Source of the DNA: Oscillospiraceae bacterium
GTDB lineage: Bacteria > Bacillota > Clostridia > Oscillospirales > Ruminococcaceae
Direction of reading: 5' to 3'
NCBI GenBank assembly: GCA_004556975.1
Contig: SFFD01000005.1
Coordinates: forward strand, 9,385 to 73,384
Length of the DNA stretch: 64,000 nucleotides
Shown here: piece by piece, positions 1 to 9,487 of the stretch
Position numbering within the stretch: the stretch's first letter is position 1
How the letters are laid out: the number at the start of each line of letters is the position of its first letter
Position numbers and translations under genes: made by a program
The notes under the pieces: generated by a model
The model's database searches: none
Told to the model about the DNA's origin: nothing
Seen by the model: the letters and a program-made list of their open reading frames with translations, nothing else

Positions 1-11
1 GCAAAATTGTG

Positions 12-41
12 TTGACTTTGTGTGCTTTACTATGATATACT
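12..41 (+). promoter_or_regulatory. Sigma-A type promoter of the BrnQ gene
   Basis: The -35 box TTGACT is at 12-17 and the -10 box TATACT at 36-41, separated by 18 bases. A TG two bases before the -10 (TGATATACT) makes it an extended -10 promoter. It lies just upstream of the transporter gene. Confidence 0.75.
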
Positions 42-88
42 GACAAAAATTTATATTGAGAATTAAAAAATTTACGGAGGCGATTTTG

Positions 89-1441
<1,353 letters not shown>

Positions 1442-1446
1442 CGAAA

Positions 1447-1473
1447 AAGCCTCTCTTACGAGAGGCTTTTTTA
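1447..1473. terminator. Bidirectional intrinsic terminator between brnQ and the aromatic operon
   Basis: Nine-base arms AAGCCTCTC (1447-1455) and GAGAGGCTT (1460-1468) enclose the loop TTAC, with a T run to the right and an A run to the left. It can end both converging transcripts. Confidence 0.88.
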
Positions 1474-1481
1474 TATTTGAA

Positions 1482-2510
1482 TTATAGGCTGTCGGCAATA
1501 TCGTAAATAAGGTTCCGGCTCTTTTCCCAGCCAAGGCACGGGTCGGTGATGGATTTTCCGTAAACGCCGCCGTCGGTTTTCTGGCAGCCGTCCTCAATAT
1601 AGCTTTCAATCATAAAGCCCTTTACTATTTTGCAGATATCCTTGTTATAGCGGCGGCTGTACATTACCTCTTTTGCAATTCGTATCTGCTCAAGATATTG
1701 CTTGCCGGAGTTTGAGTGGTTGCAGTCAACAATAACCGCCGGGTTCATAAGCCCGCTTTTGGCATAAAGATTGCTGACCAGCTGAAGATCCTCATAGTGA
1801 TAGTTAGGGTGGCTGTTGCCGTGCTTGTCCACATAACCGCGAAGAATGGCGTGTGCAAAGGGGTTGCCGAAGCTTTCAACCTCCCACCCGCGATAGATGA
1901 AATTATGGGGCGCCTGGGCGGCGATAATGGAATTCATCATAACCGAAAGGTCGCCGCCGGTGGGGTTTTTCATTCCCACTGGAATATCAATGCCGCTGGC
2001 GGTAAGGCGGTGGTGCTGGTCCTCTACGGAACGGGCGCCAACGGCCACATAGCCCAAAAGGTCGGAAAGATAGCGGTGGTTTTCGGGGTAAAGCATTTCG
2101 TCGGCACAGGTAAAGCCCGTTTCCGCAAGGGCGCGCATATGAAATTTTCTTACGGCGCAGATACCCTCAAATATGTCCGGCTCGCCGTTGGGGTCGGGCT
2201 GGTGAAGAAGCCCCATATACCCCTGCCCGGTGGTGCGGGGCTTTCCGGTATAGATTCGGGGAATGATGATAATTTTATCCTTTACCTCTTCCTGCACTTT
2301 TGCAAGGCGGCAGATATAATCCATTACCGAATCCTCACGGTCGGCGGAGCAGGGGCCGATTATAAGAATGAACTTGTCGGAGCGGGACTCAAAAACCGCC
2401 TTTATTTCCTCGTCCCTTGCCGCCTTGACGGCGGCAAGCTCCGGAGTAAGCGGAAACATTTTTTTGGTATCAAGAGGAATGGGAAGCTTCCTTTTAAAAT
2501 CCATATTCAT
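1482..2510 (-). CDS. 3-deoxy-7-phosphoheptulonate (DAHP) synthase, AroF/G/H type
   Basis: First enzyme of the shikimate pathway; it condenses phosphoenolpyruvate and erythrose-4-phosphate in the cytoplasm. The roughly 342-residue protein matches the type I-alpha (AroG-like) class: IGPCSADRED near the N-terminus, KPRTTGQGYMGL for PEP binding, DEMLYPENHRYL, VGMKNPTGGDL and IVDCNHSNSGK. The start chosen is the ATG at 2510, nine bases after AAGGAG; a longer frame to 2573 would run back into tyrA. It is the last gene of the operon, 22 bases after tyrA, although it catalyses the committed step. No separate regulatory domain is present, so feedback control, if any, lies within the barrel as in AroG. 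The paralogue letter (F, G or H) cannot be assigned. Confidence 0.94.
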   Translation of the reverse strand: MNMDFKRKLPIPLDTKKMFPLTPELAAVKAARDEEIKAVFESRSDKFILIIGPCSADREDSVMDYICRLAKVQEEVKDKIIIIPRIYTGKPRTTGQGYMGLLHQPDPNGEPDIFEGICAVRKFHMRALAETGFTCADEMLYPENHRYLSDLLGYVAVGARSVEDQHHRLTASGIDIPVGMKNPTGGDLSVMMNSIIAAQAPHNFIYRGWEVESFGNPFAHAILRGYVDKHGNSHPNYHYEDLQLVSNLYAKSGLMNPAVIVDCNHSNSGKQYLEQIRIAKEVMYSRRYNKDICKIVKGFMIESYIEDGCQKTDGGVYGKSITDPCLGWEKSRNLIYDIADSL

Positions 2511-2532
2511 AGAGTATATCTCTCCTTTTCGG

Positions 2533-3390
2533 TTATTTCTTGTCAAAAAGCGCCCGGCGCTCTGTGGAAACACGCATCATTGTGCGCATTGTTTCACGGT
2601 CGCCGCTTTCAAGAGAAGCGCGGAGCTTCATAAATTCCGCAAGGAATTTGTCCATAGAGTCAAGAAGCGCATCACGGTTAAGCAGAAAAAGCTCGCTCCA
2701 CATATCGTCGTTGATTCGCGCAATTCTTGTAAGGTCGCGGAAGGAATCGCCGGTGTAATCCTGAAGCTTTTCGCCGTCGTAACAGGTCATAAGCGAAACG
2801 GCAATGCAGTGGGTAAGCTGTGAAACAAAGCCTATCATCTCGTCGTGCTTTTCCGGAGTGAGCACCGAAACGTGCGAAAAGCCGAGAAGCCGCCCCAATT
2901 CAAGACAGTCCTCAACGGCGGCGTCGGTATTGCGGCTTGTGGGGGTGACTATGTAGTTTGCACCGTGAAAAATCCGCTCGTCGCTGTTTTTTACTCCGTA
3001 AACCTCACGCCCCGCCATGGGGTGGGCGGCTATGAACTCAACGTCCGGGCGAAGCATTGCCTGTATTTTTTCAACAATCGCGCCTTTTACGCCGGTGACG
3101 TCGGTAAGCAGGGCGCCTGGCTTAAGGTACGACTGATATTTGTCTATCCACTCCACAAAAACATGGGGATACAGGGCGAAAATAATAAGTTCCGCCCTGC
3201 CGATGACCTTCGGGTCAGGCTCGGTACAGCCGAAATCAATTATTCCGTTTTCAAGGGCATAGTCAATATCTTCACGGTCAAGAGTTATGGCGGAAATCTT
3301 AAAACCGAGTTTTCTTAAAGCCTTTGCGTAACTTCCGCCGATAAGACCAAGGCCGACAATAAGTATATTTTTGCTGGTGTCAAGCATCAT
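2533..3390 (-). CDS. tyrA: Prephenate dehydrogenase (tyrosine branch)
   Basis: Oxidatively decarboxylates prephenate to 4-hydroxyphenylpyruvate, the precursor of tyrosine. The 285-residue protein opens with a Rossmann nucleotide-binding segment, GLGLIGGSYAKAL (about residues 13-25). AAHPMAGRE lies near 120 and is typical of prephenate dehydrogenases, and a helical C-terminal dimer domain contains LTHCIAVSL. It ends without an ACT domain, so tyrosine feedback through ACT is not expected. The start ATGATG overlaps the end of aroA by 11 bases and follows GAGGTG by seven bases, implying translational coupling. Confidence 0.94.
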   Translation of the reverse strand: MMLDTSKNILIVGLGLIGGSYAKALRKLGFKISAITLDREDIDYALENGIIDFGCTEPDPKVIGRAELIIFALYPHVFVEWIDKYQSYLKPGALLTDVTGVKGAIVEKIQAMLRPDVEFIAAHPMAGREVYGVKNSDERIFHGANYIVTPTSRNTDAAVEDCLELGRLLGFSHVSVLTPEKHDEMIGFVSQLTHCIAVSLMTCYDGEKLQDYTGDSFRDLTRIARINDDMWSELFLLNRDALLDSMDKFLAEFMKLRASLESGDRETMRTMMRVSTERRALFDKK

Positions 3391-4594
3391 GGCAGGTCAC
3401 CTCAAATCCAAGCTTATTAAGCCGCTCAAAAAAATCCGGAAGGCTTTTGCGCGAAGCTTCCGCTCCCTCAATAACGCCGCCGGTGACAGTGGCAAGAACG
3501 GAACATGCCATAACAATCCGGTGGTCGTTGTGCCCCGAAAGCGGCTCTGTAGGGGCGTGAAAATCGTGGGGATAGATAACTACGCTGTCGTCGTGAACAG
3601 TCACGGCGACGCCGAATTTTGAAAGTTCCTCTGCCATGGCGGCGGCGCGGTCGCTTTCTTTGATTTTAAGGCGGCGCGTGCCGGTAAAAACGCCGCCGCT
3701 TTTGACCGCCGCAAGGGCAAAAAGAATCGGCCCAAGGTCGGGGCAGTCGGAAATATTTATTGTGGGCGTTCCCTTTTCAAGAAGGGCAAAGTCCTTTTCG
3801 TAAACCTTGTCGCCCTGAAGGCTGTTGGGATTAAGTCCGCTTATTTCAATATCCGAACCGAGAAGGTTCAATGCAGCGAAGAACGCCGCGTTGGAATAGT
3901 CCCCCTCAACTTCGGCATTTACGGGCTTATAGGTCTGCCCGCCGGGAACAAAAAGGGTTTTTTCGTCCTGCCAGCTTACCCTGACCCCGAATTTTGAAAG
4001 AGCCTCTATGGTGAGGTTTATATATGAGCAGCTTTCAATGGGCGGAATAAGCTGGATGGTGCTGTCCTTTTCCATAAGGGGAAGAACAAAAAGAAGCCCC
4101 GTGATAAACTGGCTGCTGATGTTGCCTTTTATTTTATAGCTTCCGCTTTGAAGGAAGCCGCCCACGGTGATTTTGTCCTCCGCCGCTTCAAAAAGAAGCC
4201 CCTGCTTTTTGCATATGTCCTCATAAACGCTCATGGGGCGTGAAAGAAGGGTGCGGCTTCCGGTAAGGGTTACGCTTTTTCCGCAAAGAAGGCAAAGGGG
4301 AACAAAAAAACGAAGAGTACTTCCGCTTTCGCGGCAGTTAAGAAGCGTTTTGTCGGGAATATTCCGGGGGTCGGCGCCTTTTATGGTGACTCTGTCGCCT
4401 TCGATTTTATAGCTTGCGCCGATGGCGGCAAGGCAGTCAAGGGTCGCCTTCATATCCTCGGAGGAGGAAATTCCGTCAATCACGCTTTCGCCGTCGGCAA
4501 GACCGCCGCAGATTAAAAGGCGGTGCGCCATACTTTTGGAAGGCGGCGCTTTCATGCTTCCCCGGCCCGTTCCGGGCTTTATTTCGGCAATCAT
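3380..4594 (-). CDS. aroA: 3-phosphoshikimate 1-carboxyvinyltransferase (EPSP synthase)
   Basis: Joins phosphoenolpyruvate to shikimate-3-phosphate to give EPSP, the sixth shikimate step. The 404-residue protein carries the conserved PPSKSMAHR near residue 18, RESGSTLRFF for PEP binding near 87, EGDYSNAAFF near 226, KESDRAAAMAEE, and NDHRIVMA close to the C-terminus. Length and motif order match a two-domain inside-out alpha/beta barrel. It overlaps aroQ by four bases (ATGA type) and tyrA by 11. SGSTLRF replaces the NAGTAMRP loop of the E. coli enzyme, so glyphosate sensitivity cannot be read from the sequence. Confidence 0.96.
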   Translation of the reverse strand: MIAEIKPGTGRGSMKAPPSKSMAHRLLICGGLADGESVIDGISSSEDMKATLDCLAAIGASYKIEGDRVTIKGADPRNIPDKTLLNCRESGSTLRFFVPLCLLCGKSVTLTGSRTLLSRPMSVYEDICKKQGLLFEAAEDKITVGGFLQSGSYKIKGNISSQFITGLLFVLPLMEKDSTIQLIPPIESCSYINLTIEALSKFGVRVSWQDEKTLFVPGGQTYKPVNAEVEGDYSNAAFFAALNLLGSDIEISGLNPNSLQGDKVYEKDFALLEKGTPTINISDCPDLGPILFALAAVKSGGVFTGTRRLKIKESDRAAAMAEELSKFGVAVTVHDDSVVIYPHDFHAPTEPLSGHNDHRIVMACSVLATVTGGVIEGAEASRKSLPDFFERLNKLGFEVTCHDA

Positions 4595-5028
4595 TTTTCA
4601 CCGCCCCTTTCAATAAGCATATCGACGGCTTCAAGATAGCCGTCTGTGCCGTGCCCGATTACCGAGCCTATGCAGGCATCGCGGATATAGCTGACGCTTC
4701 GGAACGCCTCGCGCTTTGAAACGTCTGAAATATGCACCTCTACGGCGGGAATGGCCACCGCCTTAAGCGCGTCAAGAAGGGCGATGCTGGTGTGGGTGTA
4801 AGCGCCGGGGTTTATGACAATGCCGTCGGTGCTGCCAAAGGCTTCCTGTATTCTGTCAACAAGCGCACCTTCATGGTTGCTCTGAAAGAAATCCACCGAA
4901 ACGCCCCGCTTTTTTGCGTGGGCGGAAATTTTATCAAGCAGGGTGGCATAGGTTTCGCTTCCGTAAATTCCCGGTTCCCGAATACCGAGCATATTCAGGT
5001 TCGGCCCGTTAATAACTAAAATCTTCAT
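4591..5028 (-). CDS. aroQ: 3-dehydroquinate dehydratase, type II
   Basis: Dehydrates 3-dehydroquinate to 3-dehydroshikimate. At 145 residues it fits the small dodecameric type II enzymes. Visible motifs are NGPNLNMLGIREPGIYG at the start, including the catalytic Tyr, QSNHEGALVDRIQ with its active-site loop, NPGAYTHTS and VEVHISD. It starts inside the 3-prime end of the aroE-aroK gene (20-base overlap) and overlaps aroA by four bases, so the three reading frames are probably coupled in translation. Confidence 0.95.
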   Translation of the reverse strand: MKILVINGPNLNMLGIREPGIYGSETYATLLDKISAHAKKRGVSVDFFQSNHEGALVDRIQEAFGSTDGIVINPGAYTHTSIALLDALKAVAIPAVEVHISDVSKREAFRSVSYIRDACIGSVIGHGTDGYLEAVDMLIERGGEK

Positions 5029-6262
5029 TCAAAAAATCCTCTTTCACCGCTTCAAGAACCTCAAGCGCGCTTCCCGAAGCGTCTGTTCTGACGTCGCAGT
5101 ATTTGTTATATAGCGGGTATCTTTCCTCGTACCGCTTCATAATGGCTTCCCGGCTGGAGGCGGTGGGGCGGTCGCCTGTGGGAACAAGGCTTTCAACGGG
5201 ACGGTCGATGAAATAAATGCGCCCGTTTTTCTTAAGATACCTGATATTTTCCGGGTTAAGAACCGCTCCGCCGCCGGTGGCGATAACCGCGCCGGTTTTG
5301 CCCGAAAGGGCGGCGACGGCCTTTGCCTCAAGCCTGCGGAAGGCTTCTTCACCCTCGGATGAAAAAATTTCGGGAATGGTTTTTCCCGCCGTTTCGGTCA
5401 CAAGGTCGTCCGAATCAAAAAGCGGGCGGGAAAGGCTTTCCGAAAGAAGCTTTCCCACGGTGCTCTTGCCGGAGGCGGGCATTCCGATTAAAACAATGTT
5501 TTCCTTGCTCTTTAAAATCTCCCGATAGATTCCCTCCGCCTTTTCGGAGGGAATTTTTTCGTCAAAGAAATGCTCGGCTGCCAGAATCGCCTGCTTCACA
5601 AGCATATAAAGCCCGCCGCGGCAGGGAATGCCAAGCGCTTCCGCCCGCTGAATAAGGTCGGTTTTAAGCGGGTTATATACAACGTCAATGACAGCCTTCG
5701 CAGCCGGAAAATCCATAGGGTCGGCGGCCATTCCCTCAAGGTTCGGGAACATTCCGCAGGGGGTGGTGTTAATAAGAATTTCGGCATCGGAATGCTCGGC
5801 GCGGGCTTCGTCATATGAAATTGTTCCCTCTTCGCCAAGAATGCTTGCTTTAAGCACGGTTTTCGCTCCAAGGGCTTTAAGCACCGCAAAGGCGGTTTTG
5901 CTGGTGCCGCCGTTCCCGAAAATAAGCGCCTTTTTTCCGGCGGCGGAAACGCCGGTCTGCTCAATAAGCGCCTTAAGCCCGCCGAAATCCGTGTTGTAGC
6001 CGAAAAGCTTTCCGCCGCGGTTAACAACTGTGTTGACGGCGCCAATGGCCTTTGCCGCATTATCAATTTCGTCAAGATAGGGAATGACCGCCTGCTTATA
6101 GGGGATGGTGACGTTTATTCCCTTAAAATCACGCCGGGCAAGAAACGCGCCCACCTCGTCGGGCGAAAGCTCCTTAAGCTCATATTTATAATCGCCGATT
6201 CGCCGGTGAATTTCCGGCGAAAAGCTGTGGGGAAGATGTTCCCCGATAAGTCCGTATTCCAT
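5009..6262 (-). CDS. Fused shikimate dehydrogenase and shikimate kinase (AroE-AroK)
   Basis: One 417-residue polypeptide covers two consecutive steps: NADPH reduction of dehydroshikimate and ATP phosphorylation of shikimate. Residues about 1-250 are AroE, with HSFSPEIH at the N-terminus, INVTIPYK, GYNTDFGG, the nucleotide loop GNGGTSKTAF and GGLYMLVKQA. Residues about 255-417 are AroK, with Walker A GMPASGKST, DSDDLV, FRRLEAKA, TGGGAV and the lid TGDRPTA. The join falls in a short charged stretch (REILKSKEN). No internal start with its own ribosome binding site stands out at the junction, so a single product is likely. It lies three bases after aroC and overlaps aroQ. Such fusions occur in some Clostridia, to my knowledge. 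Confidence 0.93.
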   Translation of the reverse strand: MEYGLIGEHLPHSFSPEIHRRIGDYKYELKELSPDEVGAFLARRDFKGINVTIPYKQAVIPYLDEIDNAAKAIGAVNTVVNRGGKLFGYNTDFGGLKALIEQTGVSAAGKKALIFGNGGTSKTAFAVLKALGAKTVLKASILGEEGTISYDEARAEHSDAEILINTTPCGMFPNLEGMAADPMDFPAAKAVIDVVYNPLKTDLIQRAEALGIPCRGGLYMLVKQAILAAEHFFDEKIPSEKAEGIYREILKSKENIVLIGMPASGKSTVGKLLSESLSRPLFDSDDLVTETAGKTIPEIFSSEGEEAFRRLEAKAVAALSGKTGAVIATGGGAVLNPENIRYLKKNGRIYFIDRPVESLVPTGDRPTASSREAIMKRYEERYPLYNKYCDVRTDASGSALEVLEAVKEDFLNEDFSY

Positions 6263-6265
6263 GGA

Positions 6266-7360
6266 TTAACCTCCGAGCCAGTCCGTGCCATAGCGCTGCG
6301 CAAGAAGGTCGCAAAGCGCAATGGCGGCGGCGGAATCCGCAACAACCCTTGCCCGGTGAACAATGGCAGGGTCGTGGCGGCCGTGTATTTCAAGAATCTT
6401 TTCTTCTTCCTTAACAAAATCCACCGTTTGCTGGGGTCTTGCGACGGAGGGGGTCGGTTTTACGGCGCAGCGGAAAATAATCGGCGCGCCGTTTGTGATT
6501 CCGCCGTTTATTCCGCCGTTATGGTTGGTTTTCGTTTGGATTTTTCCGTTTTCATCAATGCCGAAGGGGTCGTTGGCTTCGCTTGCGCGCATATCTGCCA
6601 TGGCAAAGCCGCTTCCGAACTCGACGCCCTTAATTGCGGGAATGCTGAAAAGAATATGGGAAAGGCAGCTTTCCACGCTGTCAAAAAAAGGTTCGCCCAC
6701 ACCGGCGGGTACGCCGATGACGGCGGTTTCAAGCACTCCGCCGACGCTGTCAAGGCTTTCTTTTGCAGAAAGAATTGCTTTTTCCATCTTCTTTCCGGCT
6801 TCGGCGTCAAGAACGGCGAAGTTTTCGGAATTAAGCAAATCTATGTCCCCGTCAAAATTCCCGAAAGCCCTGTCCTTTACTCCGCCGCAGGAAGCAATAT
6901 GGGTGCCGATTTTGATTCCCCTGCGGTTAAGGGCAGAAATGGCTATGGCGCCGGCGGCGACAAGCGCCGCGGTAACCCGCCCGCTGAAATGACCGCCGCC
7001 CCGGTAATCCTGATACCCGTGATATTTGCATTGGGCGGCATAGTCCGCGTGCCCCGGTCGGGCACAGCAGGCAATTTCGGAATAGTCCCTGCTTACGGTG
7101 TTTTCGTTGGGAATAAGTATCGTTATGGGCGTTCCCGTGGTAAAGCCGCCGAAAACGCCGCTTAAAATCTCGAATTTGTCATCTTCACGCCTTGCGGTGG
7201 AAATTATTCCGGCGGGGCGGCGCTTTGTAAGCTGGGCGGCAATAAAACCTTCGTCAACGGGAATACCCGGCGCAAGACCGGAAAGAACGGCCACAAGGGC
7301 GCCGCCGTGGCTTTCGCCGGAAATTGTTACCGAAACGCTGTTTCCAAAGCTGCTTTTCAT
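6266..7360 (-). CDS. aroC: Chorismate synthase
   Basis: Converts EPSP to chorismate with reduced FMN, the last common shikimate step. The 364-residue protein has the family signatures GESHGGALVAVLSG near the N-terminus, RRPAGIIST, RPGHADY, GGGHFSGRVTA and NHNGGINGGITNG with the conserved flavin-contacting residues. Length is normal. The start overlaps the aroB stop by four bases and the end is three bases before aroE-aroK. Confidence 0.96.
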   Translation of the reverse strand: MKSSFGNSVSVTISGESHGGALVAVLSGLAPGIPVDEGFIAAQLTKRRPAGIISTARREDDKFEILSGVFGGFTTGTPITILIPNENTVSRDYSEIACCARPGHADYAAQCKYHGYQDYRGGGHFSGRVTAALVAAGAIAISALNRRGIKIGTHIASCGGVKDRAFGNFDGDIDLLNSENFAVLDAEAGKKMEKAILSAKESLDSVGGVLETAVIGVPAGVGEPFFDSVESCLSHILFSIPAIKGVEFGSGFAMADMRASEANDPFGIDENGKIQTKTNHNGGINGGITNGAPIIFRCAVKPTPSVARPQQTVDFVKEEEKILEIHGRHDPAIVHRARVVADSAAAIALCDLLAQRYGTDWLGG

Positions 7361-8367
7361 TTAAAAAACGCCTCCATCCGGCTTAAAAGTTCTTCGCTGC
7401 TCCAATTTTCAAACCGATAGTTTTCAATTTCCGGAAGGGTCACGACGGTAACAAGACCTCCTGAAAATTTTTTGTCGTGGGCGGCGGCGGAAAGAAGCTT
7501 TTGCGGGTCGCCGCTCCATTTTGTGGGAAGGTTCAGTTTTTTGAGCACGCCCTCGACCCTGGGTCTTAATTCCCCGCCGCACATGGGCAGCATTCCTATG
7601 GCGACGCATTCGCCGTGATAAAGCCCGCCGAGCCCCTCGACGCTTTCAACGGCGTGCCCTATGGTGTGCCCGAAGTTGAGCACCCGGCGAAGCCCCGCCT
7701 CGTGCTCATCCTTTTCAACCACCGCCGCCTTGCTCTTTACGGAATGCTCAATTATTGTTTCAATATTTTCGGCGGTGCTTTCGTGCTCAAACAGCTCAAA
7801 AAGCTTCCGGTCAAAAGTAAGGGACATTTTGACCGCCTCCGCAAGTCCGTTTGAAAAATGGCGGGGAGAAAGGGTTTTAAGCACCTCCGGGTCGATGATT
7901 ACAGCCTTTGGCTGATAAAAAGCGCCGATTATGTTTTTTATGCCGCCGAAATTGACTGCCGTTTTTCCGCCCACGGAGGAATCCACCTGTGAAAGAACGG
8001 TGGTGGGAATATTGTAAAAGTCAATTCCGCGCATATAGCTTGCGGCGGCAAAGCCCGCAAGGTCGCCCACTACCCCGCCGCCCACGGCAACAACACAGTC
8101 GCCCCGGGTAAAGCCGTTTTCAAGCAGCGTACCGCAAAGCCCGCCGAAAACCTCAAGGCTTTTGCTGCCCTCGCCCGTGGGAACGGTTACGGTAACGGCG
8201 CTTCGGCACTGCTTTGCAACGGTTTCGGCATACTCTTTGGGAACGCCGCTGTCAGTGACCACAAGAACCTTTCGGTCAAGGTCCGCTATCTCTCCGGCAC
8301 GGGAAAGCGCCCCGCGCGATAGGGTTATATCATAGCTTCCTGCAGGAAGCCTGACGGGAATTATCAT
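7357..8367 (-). CDS. aroB: 3-dehydroquinate synthase
   Basis: Cyclises DAHP to 3-dehydroquinate using NAD and a divalent metal. The 336-residue protein shows the NAD loop GGGVVGDLAGF, VDSSVGGKTAVNF, the helix EAVKMSLT and the metal ligand stretch LNFGHTIGHAVE. I prefer the ATG at 8367, six bases after AAGGAGG, giving MIIPVRLPAG; the longer frame to 8409 would overlap pheA and lacks a good site. The gene contains three copies of the octamer TTGAGCAC or its complement (7541, 7676, 7783). The gap to pheA is 25 bases. Confidence 0.95.
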   Translation of the reverse strand: MIIPVRLPAGSYDITLSRGALSRAGEIADLDRKVLVVTDSGVPKEYAETVAKQCRSAVTVTVPTGEGSKSLEVFGGLCGTLLENGFTRGDCVVAVGGGVVGDLAGFAAASYMRGIDFYNIPTTVLSQVDSSVGGKTAVNFGGIKNIIGAFYQPKAVIIDPEVLKTLSPRHFSNGLAEAVKMSLTFDRKLFELFEHESTAENIETIIEHSVKSKAAVVEKDEHEAGLRRVLNFGHTIGHAVESVEGLGGLYHGECVAIGMLPMCGGELRPRVEGVLKKLNLPTKWSGDPQKLLSAAAHDKKFSGGLVTVVTLPEIENYRFENWSSEELLSRMEAFFK

Positions 8368-8392
8368 AAAGAACCTCCTTTTCCGAACGGTT

Positions 8393-9487
8393 TCAGATTT
8401 TCGTTTCATGGGGGAAGTTGCCGACCACCCTCAAATGGTCGCAGTATTTACCAAGCTCCTTTATCATAAGCTTGCCTGCGGCGCTGCCGATGTTGCCGTC
8501 GGCCTCCACATAAAAATAATACTGCCAAAGAAGCTCTTTCATCGGGCGGCTTCGCAGGGTTCTCATGTTAAAACCAAAGCGGCCGATTATGTTTATGGCT
8601 TCCGCAAGGGCGCCCGCTTCGTTGCGAACGGTAAATACAAGAACAAACTGGCGGTCCTGTTCCCCGGCGGAAACGGAGCTTTCCACCCTTGAAAAGACGG
8701 CAAAGCGTGTGGTGTTGGTGCTGCTTTCGTTGATTTTGTGCTCAAGCACCTCAAGCCCGTAAAGCTTTGCGGTTTCGGTGCTGGCAATGGCGGCTATGCT
8801 TTTGTCGCCGCCCACCGCCACTTTTTGGGCGGCGACGGCGGTGTTCGCCGCACGCACCGCATCAAAACCCATCTTTCTGATGTAGTTTGAGCATTGCTCA
8901 ATTGCCTGGGGGTGGCTGACAACGGTTCTGATGTCGGAAATTTTTGCTCCGGGAAGTCCGAGAAGGTTATGCCGCACCTCAAGGTCATATATGCCGTTGA
9001 TAAAAAGAGTTCCCTGGAACATTATATCAATAACCTGCGAAACCTCGCCGGCATAGCTGTTTTCAATGGGAAGCACGGCGCAGTCGCACTCGCCGTTTAC
9101 AACGGAGTCATAGGCAAAGCGAAAATCCGGGTATGAAACCTGCTTGGCGTTTGGAAAAATGCTTTTGGCGGCGATGTTGGCAAAAGCGCCCTCAACCCCG
9201 CTGTAAGCAACGGTAAGCCCGCTTTGAAGCATTTCCTGATATTTTCTTGAAATGTTCATATTGCTTTGAAGAAAGTTCACATAATACGCGCGGATTTTTT
9301 CGTCCGAAACAAGGGCGGAATTTTTTATGATTACCTCATTTTCCCGCCCGCGGTCAAGAATGGGAAGCCCGTGCTCGATTTTGTATTCGGAAACCTTTTC
9401 CACCTCGGCCATACGCTGTTCAAAAAGCCTTGCCATTTTCTTATCAATGGCGTTTATGTTTTTTCTTGCTTCCTCAAGCTTGTTCAT
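8393..9487 (-). CDS. pheA: Bifunctional chorismate mutase / prephenate dehydratase (P-protein)
   Basis: Makes phenylpyruvate from chorismate in two steps. Residues about 1-85 form an AroQ-type chorismate mutase helix bundle (INAIDKKMARLFEQRM). Residues about 105-285 are prephenate dehydratase, with YSGVEGAFAN, LPIENSYAGEV, VVSHPQAIEQC and the catalytic ESSTNTTRF. A C-terminal ACT domain (LVFTVRNEAGALAEAI, then LRSRP) follows and is the usual phenylalanine-feedback site. 364 residues is the normal P-protein size. The start overlaps the aminotransferase stop by four bases. Confidence 0.95.
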   Translation of the reverse strand: MNKLEEARKNINAIDKKMARLFEQRMAEVEKVSEYKIEHGLPILDRGRENEVIIKNSALVSDEKIRAYYVNFLQSNMNISRKYQEMLQSGLTVAYSGVEGAFANIAAKSIFPNAKQVSYPDFRFAYDSVVNGECDCAVLPIENSYAGEVSQVIDIMFQGTLFINGIYDLEVRHNLLGLPGAKISDIRTVVSHPQAIEQCSNYIRKMGFDAVRAANTAVAAQKVAVGGDKSIAAIASTETAKLYGLEVLEHKINESSTNTTRFAVFSRVESSVSAGEQDRQFVLVFTVRNEAGALAEAINIIGRFGFNMRTLRSRPMKELLWQYYFYVEADGNIGSAAGKLMIKELGKYCDHLRVVGNFPHETKI

